From positions 62,001-126,000 of the forward strand of contig AFRD01000022.1 of the NCBI GenBank assembly GCA_000222875.2: a DNA stretch of 64,000 nt, read 5' to 3'. Made by a program: the position numbers and the translations under genes. The notes under the pieces were generated by a model. The model did no database searches, had not been told where the DNA came from, and saw only the letters and a list, made by a program, of their open reading frames with translations. The DNA comes from Periglandula ipomoeae IasaF13 (taxonomy: Eukaryota; Ascomycota; Sordariomycetes; Hypocreales; Clavicipitaceae). The first letter of the stretch is position 1, and each line of letters opens with the position of its first letter. This document shows positions 1 through 10,458 of this stretch, piece by piece.

Positions 1-962
1 TCAAGGTAAGAAATATTCTGTTAAAATGCAAAGCCTGACCTGCTAAGTACCCACAGTATCACGCAAATGGAGACCGAAACAATGAGTTTGTGCAAGCGGA
101 GTTTGCAGAGATTCAAGAGACTATTCTCCTGGAGAAGGTTGCTTCAAATGCTAGCTGGGCCATATTTCTCAAGACACCAGACAACCGCAAGCTGTTGATG
201 CTGATTCTGCTAACCTCGTTCTTCAGTCAGTGCTCAGGTAATGGTCTGGTCTCGTACTACTTGCATGACATCTTGAATTCGGTCGGAGTCACGGATCCCA
301 CTTCCCAGTCACTTTTCAATGGTGGATCGCAGATTTGGTCTTTCCTCATGGCTATCATTTTCTCTGTCCTTTTTGTCGAGAGACTTGGTCGAAAGAAGCT
401 GTTTCTCATCGCTGCTGTAGGCATGCTGCTTGTATTCAGCGCCTGGACCGGGTAAGTGAATTTCGTTGTGGATTGTCTACTTAGATCAAGCACTGAATGA
501 CTAAACTTGCTTAGATGTTCTGCTGTCTATGCGCAAACCGGAAACACGGGTGCCGGATACACAGTATTAGCCATGATCTTCCTGTTCTACGGCGTGGCTG
601 GTTTCGCCTGGCCCGGAATCACCATCGCGTACTGCTCTGAAATACTGCCGTACAACATCAGAGCAAAAGGCTTGGCTCTGTGTCTGGGGACAACTGCTCT
701 ATCGGGTGTTTTGAACCAATACGTCAATCCCATCGGTCTATCAAGCCTCAGTTGGAAGTTTTACTTCGTTTACATTGTCATTTTGATCTTCGAAGTAGTT
801 TGTATCTGGTTCTTCTTTGTCGAAACCAGAGGCCCAACCCTTGAAGAAATCGCCGTGTTATTCGACGGCAAGGGTGCCAATGTTTACCATAAGAACGACG
901 ATTACCCCACTCAAGTTGAAGAAGTAGAGGATGGCAAACACCCGAAGGCTACCGTCGCTTAG
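1..962 (+). CDS. MFS sugar transporter (lactose/hexose permease-like), 3' part, 5' end outside window
   Basis: Plasma-membrane major facilitator of the fungal sugar-porter family. Exons are 1-5, 57-451 and 515-962; the introns 6-56 and 452-514 have GTAAG donors, branch-like CTAAG/CTAAAC and AG acceptors. The exon from 57 opens with YHANGDRNNEFVQAEF, the conserved central-loop region of lactose-permease-like sugar porters. The motif ERLGRKK (near 380-400) is the family's TM8-9 loop signature, and FVETRGPTLEEI near the C-terminus is the classic sugar-porter ending. About six membrane segments are visible, so roughly the C-terminal half of the protein is present. It lies next to a Zn2Cys6 regulator and a GH35 enzyme, which suggests uptake of a galactoside or a related sugar. 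The substrate is inferred. No lesion is seen. Confidence 0.9.
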
Positions 963-1065
963 CCATTTCAGCTGGTTGAGCGTACTTGGTATCAAGGAGA
1001 GACTGCAATGGCTAGCTATCATAACTTCTTTATCAGAAAGTAATTTTTGTACACTAGTCTTCATG

Positions 1066-2748
1066 TTAAACTATCTGCGCTCCTACATTTGTATGCTCCA
1101 AGCTGTCAAGTGTATGATCTGTATCTGAACTCGACAATAGGTTCTCGGCTTCCAAGGGAAGTGAGTATTCTACAAGAAATCTCAGCATCCACCTGTCCAA
1201 CTTATGGGTTTTTCCATCGGCAAAATAAATGCACATTTGCTGAAATGTATCGAGTCGGTTCATCTAAAATGTACTTAGCTTCATACGCAAATCGCCCTGG
1301 ATCCATTTTCGCGGTAGACGTGGAAGCTTACTATAGATTTGATGTTCGGCCAATATTGCCCTAATTCGATTATTGCCTCGTAGTTTGCATTGAGCGCATC
1401 TTGTGCGGGTCATAGCTCCTGTTCTTCTCCAAAGAGTAGAGTGTGCACCAAAACAGAGGATGAGGCAACACTCATATGGCCGACAGTAAGATACAACGCT
1501 TCGCAGCCATGCGTCTGCCTCGATCTCTGCAACAGCTTGCTATAAGATGATGCGTGTACCTTACACCTTTCTCGGTAAACCTGTGTGGAATGATTGTCCG
1601 AGCTGGGACGCTCCAGGTACTGAAAGTAAAGCATGATGTTGTAGTAATGATAGCCCAAATGTAGTGCGACGAATTGGCCACCAGTACCTCTTTCGCAGTG
1701 TCCAACGAGATTGCCTTCACTCATCTTGTCGGTGGATGGCAGGTTTTCGTACCATCCCAGGAGTTGTTGAGACAGTTGGGTGACATCTCGTTCCAATTGG
1801 GCAGCACTGACACTCCCGTTTACACACTGGTAGTTCACCTCTCGTATTGTCGCATAGTTTTGAACTAGGGATATCATATGGGCCCACAAGCCTGGTTTCC
1901 AAGGCTCCCCAAAGGTCGACTGATCTGGCGATAGCGACTCAAACACAATCTCGTCCATCGGCAGATCATCTGCTGGGCCCAAGTCAACGATCTGTCGAGC
2001 CAAGCCCGAGCCATATGACGACCAATGGTCGGCCATGAACAAAGTCCACCAAACTCGTCGCCTCAGTTCGTTTTGGAGAATAGAAACGTTGGCCTGTGGT
2101 GTATTCAGGTGCATGATCTGTGCCATGCTGTTCGCGATGCCTGTAATGTGTCAGGGCAACACACGTAGGGCAAATAGGATGTTAGACTTGACTTGAAAGA
2201 TGAACTTACGGAAAAATAACAGCTCTGAGGTGGGCTTGTGCTGGGCAACACAGAGATTCGCTATAAGAATGGCGGCCTGTATGTTTTCAAGACTAATGTT
2301 CTCTAGGTCCTCGAGAAGGAGCCTCTTAGATTCAGCCATTAATGGTATTTCCAAGCTCCTCACATGCTCATCATTGGAGAATCTCGAGCCCATGCTACAG
2401 ATAGCATATAAGAGAGTTTTGCTGATGCATCGTTGTTGTACTTCATGGCGAAGCTGGGCCGGATGGAACATACTATGCGGTCGGCCGTGCAGCTTGATAA
2501 GATATCGATTGACGAGGTCTTCTGCCACATCTTGAGCGAGAAGAGATGTATCCTCAGACGTTTTCCTCGCCTGCCAGATTTTTTGAGTGGAAACCCGTGG
2601 CAAGATGCTGGTGAAAGGACGCCGGACGGGACGCTGGCTTCCACAGGCGAGGCCTCGGGATTTGCAGGGCTGACATGAATCCAATGTTTTGTCGGGTGCA
2701 TTTGCGTTTACTCTGCCGACATTGTCGACAAGCCCTCGGATGTCTCAT
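1066..2748 (-). pseudogene. Zn2Cys6 fungal transcription factor, disrupted by a frameshift and an in-frame stop
   Basis: Nuclear DNA-binding regulator of the Gal4 class with a fungal-specific TF domain. Exons on the minus strand are 2748-2210, 2140-1332 and 1263-1066. The introns 2209-2141 and 1331-1264 have GTAAGT/GTAAGC donors and keep the frame. The N-terminus reads ACRQCRQSKRKC, then the frame shifts by one base near the TTTT at 2687-2690, and the second half of the binuclear cluster continues as CQPCKSRGLAC. The TF domain includes RPHSMFHPAQLRHEV and RRRVWWTLFMADHW. After GEEQEL a TGA at 1412-1410 interrupts the frame, yet the sequence beyond (ALNANYEAIIELGQYWPN, then RLDTFQQMC and KLDRWMLRFL) still matches the family's C-terminus. 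Corrected length is about 514 codons. It sits between a sugar transporter and a GH35 gene, so it was probably the local regulator. Confidence 0.85.
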
Positions 2749-3238
2749 TGACAAGTCTGAAGCATATGTTGTGCACAAGAAAATGGGTTCTGCACCGGCA
2801 TTGACGTACTATGGTTGGATCGTCTTGCCGGACTGAGGATACTGTACGTCCTTCACCAACAGGAAACGCGGGGAGACGAGGATAATTACCAGTTTTTGTG
2901 GGGGTGGCGACCTGCATGCCTAGTTGACTTTATTAAAGTCGAAGACTAGTCTAACAATGGCTATGTATTTACTCGTTAGCTACTTCAAAATGATGTTTGC
3001 TCCACTGACAGGGCTGTGAAGGGTCCAGCAGATCCCCGGGCGCCGGACAAAGGGCCAATCGTGAGGCTTCAATGCCGAACGAAGCATAAGATGCTAGTCG
3101 GCGCGCAACTCGCTACGTGCTGTCATTCATCGAGTACACTTATATACAAACGGTGCCTATTGTAGATTGCGTGTGTTTAGCAGTGTCCGGGACTTGTGAA
3201 CACCACCCTGTCTTGTTTCTTTCAACACTACGTACAAT
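2749..3238. promoter_or_regulatory. Divergent promoter between the Zn2Cys6 regulator and the GH35 gene
   Basis: This 490-bp spacer separates the starts of two divergently transcribed genes. A TATA-like tatatacaaa lies at 3141-3150, about 98 bp upstream of the GH35 ATG. A CG-rich patch with CCG/CGG triplets lies near 3035-3050 and could hold zinc-cluster binding sites; that part is inference. Confidence 0.4.
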
Positions 3239-5003
3239 ATGTTGACTATTACAATCCCCTACCTAAAGCAAACCGCTGCGTCCCGGCAACTTGTCGTAAA
3301 TGGCAAGCCTTTTCTCATGTTGGCTGGCGAAGTTCAGAATTCTTCATTTTCATCGCCAGATCATATGCGAGCAATATGGCCAGCTCTCAAAGATGCCAAT
3401 TTCAACACTATTCTTGGAGCCGTGACGTGGGAGATGATTGAACCAGTGGAAGGGCAATTCGAGTTCGACCATTTGGATCAGATCATCCTCGACGCTCGTG
3501 CCCACGGCTTGCATCTTGTCCTCTTGTGGTTCGGTTCATTCAAGAATGGTACGTGATCATGGGGCAAACCACCTTTTCGACGCATTTACTAAATTCTACT
3601 GGCTTCCATCGCCCATAGCCATGTCTACATACGTCCCCGGTTGGGTCAAAAAAGATCAACAACGATTCCCTCGCGCAAAACTTCGCAAAAACGGCGGATC
3701 CATCAAGATTGCCGATACCTTGTCACTTTTTGGCGGGAACACGCTAGCCGCTGACGCGAAAGCTTTTGCTAGGTTGATGACGCACATCAAGGAGGTTGAT
3801 GAGTTGTATTCAACAGTCATCATGGTCCAGGTTGAGAATGAGCCTGGTTTGTTGGGCGACTCGAGAGATGGGTCTCCTGCGGCAGACGCAGCGTTTGCGA
3901 AAGCAGTGCCAGAAGACCTTATCTCGCTGTTTAAGGATGGATACAATAGTCTTCATTCTGACTTGCATCATACCCTTTCTTCCTGTGGCTTCAATGAACG
4001 TTCCCAAACAGCCGAAGGGAACTGGGAGACGGTATTCGGCAAAGGCACAAAGACAGATGAACTCTTCATGGCCTACCACTTCGCCAAATTCGTGGACAAC
4101 GTCGCAGAAGCTGGAAAAAAGGCTTACCCACTCCCCTTATTCACCAACGTGTGGATGAATTATTCTTTAGGTGACGAGTCAAAAGCCTTTCCTGTTGTCG
4201 CAGGTGGTGGTGGCGATCCTGGAGACTATCCATCTGGAGGCGCAACGAGTAATGTGCTTGACATTTGGCAAACATTTGCGAGAAATCTAGACTTCATCGC
4301 TCCAGATATTTACCTCAATAATTATGACCAAACTTGCGCCAAGTATCGCCATCGCGGTCAGCCCCTCTTCATCCCCGAACAGCGACGCGACGCATACGGC
4401 GCTCGACGCATTTGGTCTGCGTATGCAACTTTTGCAACGCTAGGGGCCTCGCCGTTCGCAATCGACACCTTACCCTTGTCAGAAAACTTCTACGCAGAGT
4501 CATATGGGTTACTCAATTCAATTTCCAGTATTTTGTTAGATGCTCAGACCAAGCCTGGATCTAGTGTAGGCTTTTTCTTCGACGAGCTTCCGGACAATTC
4601 AACCGACGCAGGCAGGCCTATCATACACCGCTTTGGTAATTACGAACTCACGATCGAGAGGGCATTTGTGTTTGGGAAGCCGGGCCCCGGACAGGGCATG
4701 GTGATTCATCGTGGTGAGGGAACCTTCCTACTTGTTGGTACCGGTTTCAACGTCAGGGCTCGGAGTTTGGTGCCAGGAACCGGGTTTACAGGCATTCTTC
4801 GCTTCGAGGAGAAAACGGCACAGGGGTGCTCTCCAGGCGAGCTTCGCACCTTGAGAACCCTGAACGGAGATGAGACACGAAGTGGAGAATTCGCCATCAT
4901 GCCAAACAAGGTGCCTGATTATGGGGGTTTTCCCATTTGTGTTACTATACCGGCAAACACCATGATTGCAGAATTAGAGGTATATTACCTACTAGAATCT
5001 TGA
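3239..5003 (+). CDS. GH35-type beta-galactosidase (DUF5597-like C-terminus)
   Basis: Glycoside hydrolase of clan A that hydrolyses terminal beta-galactosides. Exons are 3239-3548 and 3619-5003. The intron has donor GTACGT, branch-like ACTAAAT and acceptor CATAG, and the join gives SFKNAMSTYVPGWVK, matching the family. Length is 564 residues. The N-terminal strand NGKPFLMLAGEVQNSS is the GH35 opening. The acid/base Glu is probably E178 in VENEPG, and the second catalytic Glu is probably E357 in FIPEQRRD. No clear signal peptide is visible, which suggests a cytoplasmic enzyme acting after uptake by the adjacent transporter. The form resembles the shorter bacterial-like GH35 enzymes rather than the roughly 1000-residue secreted fungal LacA type. 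The frame is intact, unlike that of its presumed regulator next door. Confidence 0.88.
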
Positions 5004-6217
5004 AATAATATCTAATATCAATAGCGAAATTGAGTCATTATTGATGGCATTAAGGCAGAGGTATAGTGAAATGGAGCTTTTGTATGGTGTAAATGAAAGG
5101 GTATACAAGAACTGAGTAACCAGTCGTGGTCTCTCATGTCATTCACAAAGACCATTTACTCAGTACGAATTACGATACAGCAGTGACCAACTTGGCGCAT
5201 GGAACTACCGTAGACCGGTACCCGAGATAACGGGGAGTATACGAGCCTTGTGCAGAACCGTCATGGGGCGCAGATACACGTTGGCTCCCATGGGGGTGAA
5301 CAACCTCGTATTTCAACAGGGTCGCCTTGTCGTATCATACAAAGTTCGTAAATAGTGCGCAAAGGTGCAAATTCGAAACTCGGTTTGATGTTCTGGCTCG
5401 CATCCGACAGTTCGTGATCGACAAACCACGAGCGTTTTGCGGCAGGAGGGGAGGGATATGGAGTAGATGAGCTAATACACCGATAGGCATGTTGAAATAA
5501 CCAAAGCCTCAAGTTGGATACACGAAGAAGGGGGTGAAAAGTCAATGACCTAGTCAGCAAATTTCGATTACGAAGCAGTTTGCTCCCACTGACACTGCTT
5601 CCAAAGCGCGGGTCATGCCTCAACATTCAGTGCGCCAGCCCGCCAGGGTGATTTTGTGATGGTTGACAGGAATGTGACAATTCGCAGTATTCATCTCCAA
5701 TGAACAATAAATGACAAAATCGCGACATACCGTAGGGTAGCATTCGTGGCACAGAGACCTGCACAACATTCGCTCCAGCCACCAATCGAATGAGCCGCCC
5801 CGCGCCATTGTCAAATTTGACTGCAAAACGAAAAGGCGACCATGGGGCAAACAGCAAGCTTGTGAATGTTTGTCCTGTTGACCATGCATCCCTCGCCCGT
5901 CAAGCAGCAAATATTTTTTCTTTGAAGACCCGCCTTGCTTACGTATTATGATCAATACGGCTGTCCGCGGGACATCGCTCGAAAGTAGAACGTCGACTCC
6001 GCTGGATACGAACATAACTTGGCCAGCCAGCACGGGCCAAGCCGGACATATCTCAACTCTCCTCAAACGCATCGAACAGTCGGAGCACCACGGAATCATA
6101 TTCAAGCGAATTTGAAGAAACATGGATTTGAACTCACTACATGGGCCATCCTAAACTGAAGCATCAAAGTCAATATCACATGCGCGCATCTCGGGATGCT
6201 CCCAGGCGCCCCTCACC
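5004..6217. other. Intergenic stretch with no supported gene
   Basis: About 1.2 kb between the GH35 stop and the next first exon. Short open frames exist on the minus strand (for example 5620-6123), but they show no family resemblance, no splice continuity and no signal peptide. I see no RNA gene or repeat. Confidence 0.5.
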
Positions 6218-7003
6218 ATGTCGTCGGACAGGCAGCCGTTGACCTATGAGGGGATGGAGCAAGGTAAGCTGCTTTCCACTTCCGTTGGAAGTCTTTGATT
6301 TCCTTGGAGATGCCTTGCTAACAGGAGAAAACTTCCAACAGCCCTGACCATGTTAGATTCTAAAATCGCTACCAACGATCTGCTCATGAGTGTCGCCCCG
6401 CTGAGACTCGTCACGGTTGGTGGATGTTTGGCAGTGCGCCTCTGTCACAACCGAGAAGCTTCGTACGACATCGATTGCCTCCTCGATCCGCACGTTACGG
6501 CTGTTGAGGACTACTCGGCCGAATTTGAGCTTGTCATCCAACAAGTCGCTCACGAAGGCGGATTCTACAAGGACTGGCTCAACCAACAAGTCAAGATCTT
6601 CGTCTCTCGCGAGCGCCGCGCCACCTTGTTCATCGAATCTGTACAACAAGATATCGTCGTATACAGTGGAAAAAACCTGGTGGTGTATGCCGGACGCTTA
6701 GACTGGGCATTGGAGAGCAAGGTTCGCCGCGTCTCTCATTCTCGCAGTCGGCGAGGGCATAAAAATGTCGATCTTCCCGATGCCACGGCGCTAATCCATC
6801 TCATGAGAAAAGACGGCGATGGACTTCCAATCAGTTTCCAATACATCCGGGACTTGAACCTCAACGGTTTCGACTTGCAGCCAACTAACGATGCGTTGAG
6901 AGAGATTGCAGAGTACTACCAGAAGGAATATGGTGAGGTTGGCCTCGCAGAGATGGTATGGGATAACGATGCTGAGAAGTGGATAGTCATGGATTCGGAA
7001 TAG
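6218..7003 (+). CDS. Nucleotidyltransferase-fold-like protein, function unknown
   Basis: Exons are 6218-6263 and 6342-7003. The first exon encodes MSSDRQPLTYEGMEQ, and the intron (donor GTAAGC, branch GCTAAC, acceptor CAACAG) preserves frame, giving 235 residues. Residues 41-60 read VGGCLAVRLCHNREASYDID. This fits the minimal nucleotidyltransferase pattern of hG[GS] followed by [DE]h[DE], here D58 and D60. The downstream lysine/arginine-rich stretch and the DLPDATALIHLM segment resemble the helical part that follows in such folds. Fungal proteins of this kind are usually annotated only as domains of unknown function. No third catalytic acidic residue can be assigned with confidence, so enzymatic activity is inference. 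No signal peptide or membrane segment is visible. Confidence 0.7.
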
Positions 7004-7067
7004 GACTGATTATGGACCATCGTTTGTATGTCTCCCTCAATCACCGTTTCTCGTCGATTGTGCAGGC

Positions 7068-7826
7068 TCAAACAGTGTAAAAATGCCCAGTAGCCATGTA
7101 AATATTCCTCTTATGGAAGGGACTGTCAAAATGAGCACTTTCCTCCGAATGAATCAGCAGCCTTTGCTCCAAGGCTGGAATCTTGGCCGTCCATGCTGGG
7201 CACACCTCGGGCTCAAATGGCAGTGGCTCAGTTTCTCGACTCATGAACGGCGTATCGTCCCTTCGCAGTCCCAGTTCCAAGCGCCACATGAATGATTCCG
7301 TCAGAATTTCGGCTAGAGATGCCATCACAGCGTATTGTTCCACATCTTCACAATGAGGATCAGGTATATTGCTGGTCGCCCAACGAGGTGAGGTCTTGCG
7401 CCAGAAATACTCGGTTTCATAAGAGATCATATGGCCATCCGCGGCACAGAAAGCTTGATAAAGACGGTAGAAGCACCTCTGTGGCGTGTCACGGGTTTCC
7501 CATAAAGGGATCGACCGAAGGTACATCCAATCTCGACCTTGGCAGGTTACCGAGCTGGGGTCTGCCATGATCTGCCGAGGCGGTGGCGGCAGCGCGGCCG
7601 GAAAATACCAGGAGGGAAACGGCCATAGCAGACGCAAGACGAATAGATATGGGTGAGGTTGTGGGGGATATCTCAATGAGCGAGCATGGCGAAGAGCATG
7701 ACGCAGACCAAGCCCCGTGCTGGTTGGGATGAGTCGGCGGCGAAACTTGATCAGGGGCCAACGATATCGGATGGGCAGGTAGCGAAAGTTCCAAATGTAG
7801 ACCAGAAAGTCATATGGCCAGTCCAT
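7068..7826 (-). CDS. Unknown protein, Trp/Arg/Pro-rich, single exon
   Basis: An uninterrupted frame of 252 residues starts at the ATG at 7826-7824. The N-terminal third is rich in W, Y, R and P (for example MDWPYDFLVYIWNFRY) and has a short hydrophobic stretch near residues 60-80. The C-terminal two thirds look globular and acidic-helical (CEDVEQYAVMASLAEILTES). I recognise no domain. The length, amino-acid composition and gene spacing make it a plausible gene. It is transcribed divergently from the MOSC reductase at 8451 and ends 65 bp from the stop of the nucleotidyltransferase-like gene, tail to tail. Confidence 0.55.
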   Translation of the reverse strand: MDWPYDFLVYIWNFRYLPIRYRWPLIKFRRRLIPTSTGLGLRHALRHARSLRYPPQPHPYLFVLRLLWPFPSWYFPAALPPPPRQIMADPSSVTCQGRDWMYLRSIPLWETRDTPQRCFYRLYQAFCAADGHMISYETEYFWRKTSPRWATSNIPDPHCEDVEQYAVMASLAEILTESFMWRLELGLRRDDTPFMSRETEPLPFEPEVCPAWTAKIPALEQRLLIHSEESAHFDSPFHKRNIYMATGHFYTV

Positions 7827-8450
7827 CACGCGGCGTCGGGGAGTGATGGGAGGTTGATGGACGCTTCCGCGACGTCAAGTCGATTTGAAGAAGATGGTAT
7901 TGAGCAATGGCGGCTTCATCTGGTCAAGAATTGACGGGAGACGAAGCTTCATTTTGACGGCAGCACCGGGTGGTTCCTAGGGCATGTCCAATAGGCTGAG
8001 TGACGTCAATTGGGCCGGGGCTGGCGCGCTTCAATTGAAAGCTGCCAGATCCAGCAGGCGGCGCTGGGGGTGACTGGATCCAGCGGCCCTGTCTCTGCCC
8101 GTTCCATGTCGGCCCTGGCCACCAGACCAGTTAACTGTGACTGACACACACCAGACGCCGCGGGCAATGGCAAATCCAGCACTCTCCCCGCCATCCAAGC
8201 GCCTTTAGGGTCCAATCTTGTCAATCGCGTCCATCCAATGAGCGCCAACTCAATTGTACATTGAGGGCTTACAACAAATTCTTCCACCCAACACCGTATT
8301 ACTTACACCTTTCCCATTCGGAATTCCATGCTTACTTCTTTTCTATTCTTCACTTCACCCGCTTTTTTTTTATTCCAAACTTAATCTCCTACATTATTCA
8401 TTCCACCCTTGAGCCCCTCGTCTCTCTTACGTCTCCCTTCTCCTCTCACA

Positions 8451-10201
8451 ATGGCCGTCGAAACATGGGCCGCCAATTTCACCGCGCCGTTCGAGGTAGA
8501 CAAACTCCTCGAAGTCCGGCTTTCTGGCAAAAAGAAGATGCCCGGCTTGGACATTGACACAGGGATAGACAAGAAGATTGTTCATCAACCCATGAGAATT
8601 GACAAGTTAGGGCTGGAAGGGGACTGGCACGACTTGACCTTTCACGGCGGCCCAGACAAAGCTATTCTCGGATGTGAGTGACATTCGCGCTTGGCAAAGA
8701 ACAAGTATCGTGGAATGCAAAGAAAGTTGTTAAGAATACGACGCTGACACTTCATTTTTATGTTAAGACTGTTCATCACATTATCCGAACTGGGTGACGT
8801 CGTACCCCGATCACCACGACAAATTCGTCCCGGGCGGATTCGGCGAAAACTTCGTCACATCTCACATGAACGAACGCAACGTCTGCATCGGCGACATAAT
8901 CTGTAGGCTCAGAGGTGCAGCTGCAGGTCTCGCTTCCCCGACAGCCATGTTTCAAGCTCAACCATCGATTCTCCCTCAAGAACTTCGCTCCCGTAACATA
9001 CCAAACAAGCCGCACTGGGTGGTATTACAGGGTCATTCGGGAAGGCACCGTAAATGCAGGCGATGAGATCCGCCTTTTAGAGCGGAAACATCCAGAGTGG
9101 ACTATCGAGCGCATTCAAGAATACCTGCATCGAGACAAGGATAATTTTGAAATGAACAAGCAACTCTCCGAGGTGGAAGCCCTCGGTGAGGAGAGCCGCG
9201 GCCAATTTAGGAATCGAGTCGCCAAAGCATTGAAAAAGAAGGCTCCCAAGCCTGCAGAGGACAAATGGGTGGACTACAAGATAATTGAGCGCAACATGGA
9301 GACACCAAGAGTCGTATCGCTCACGTTACAGTGTGTAAACCCGGATCCAGATGTCGAGAACCCGCTGCTCGGTGCACACGCGCGACTCAAGTTGCCCAAC
9401 GGCCTCATACGAACTTATTCTGTTGTGTCAAGCGGAGACGAAGTATTCAATATGAAGGACAAATTCGAGCTCGGCATCGCCCTCGACGAGAACAGCCGCG
9501 GCGGTTCCCAGTACCTTCATCAAACATCCAAGGTAAACGACATCATCCAAGTCGGCCACATAACAACGGACGTCAAGGCAGACAGCGCAGCGAGCAACCA
9601 CATCTTTGTCGCCGGCGGCATCGGCATCACCGCATTTCTAGCCCTGATACGTGGCATGACCTCCATCAAATGGAGCTGCAAGCTGCACTATGCCGTTCGA
9701 TCAGCAGACATTCCCTTCTCTGACCGACTAGCCGCCTTCAAAGACAACGTCGTCATCTACGACAAATCTAAAGGTCAGAGAATGGACATCCAAAAGATTA
9801 TCAAGACGATGCCCTGGAACAGCCACATCTACGCCTGTGGACCTAATCGCATGATGGAAGCCGTGAAAAGCGCCGTGCAAGACTGCGGAATTCCGCCCAG
9901 CGAAGTACACTACGAGGCCTTCGCGGCAGATATCTCGGGAGATCCCTTTGAGGCCGAGGTCGTGAATAAGAATGGGCAGGTCCTCAAGGTAGGCGAAGAT
10001 GAGAGCTTGCTGGATGTGCTGAGGCGCGAATATCCGGATATCGCGTCGAGTTGCGAGGTGGGGAATTGCGGAACGTGCAAGATAGCGCTGAAGAGCGGCC
10101 GAGTAGATCATAGAGGGACAGCACTTTTGCCAGAAGAGAAGGAGTCTGCCATGCTGGCTTGCGTGAGTCGAGGCATTGGAAGGGTGGTTATTGAGGTTTG
10201 A
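8451..10201 (+). CDS. MOSC-domain / ferredoxin-reductase / [2Fe-2S] fusion oxidoreductase, with a one-base frameshift
   Basis: A three-part redox enzyme. Exons are 8451-8673 and 8768-10201; the join gives HGGPDKAILGYCSSHYPNW, typical of YiiM-like MOSC domains. The molybdopterin-sulfur Cys is in PRQPCFKLNHRF. A three-helix linker follows, then the FAD/NAD(P) reductase module (RTYSVVSS for FAD; FVAGGIGITAFLALIRGM for NAD) and a C-terminal plant-type [2Fe-2S] domain with the Cys pattern CEVGNCGTCKIAL and LACVS. The frame breaks between GDII and VGSEVQLQV (8897-8908). Removing one base gives a continuous 551-residue protein, while the raw frame ends at 9066. No GT-AG intron explains the break. 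Fungal members probably act in cytosolic detoxification of N-hydroxylated or aromatic substrates; this is inferred. Confidence 0.85.
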
Positions 10202-10458
10202 AAGGGAAATGAGGGAGGAACCAATTTTTTGACGACATTTTAGATGAAATACGAATGCTACATCAGTTGAATGAACATAAAAATATGATTTAGAAAGGGT
10301 ACCATAATGTAAATCTACTCTATCGTGTACTGTACCCAAAGCACAACACTACTATGCCGCAATCCGAAAAAAATTATCCGCCAAAACGCCTAATAACCTC
10401 GAGAAACCCACCAATTCGGCCCAATCAACTTTTCAACACACACAAATGACGCAGCAGT

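Noticed and set aside
1410..2126. Treating the 238-codon frame as a complete small TF
   Set aside because: Conserved TF sequence continues past its stop and upstream through an intron, so it is an internal piece of a larger disrupted gene.
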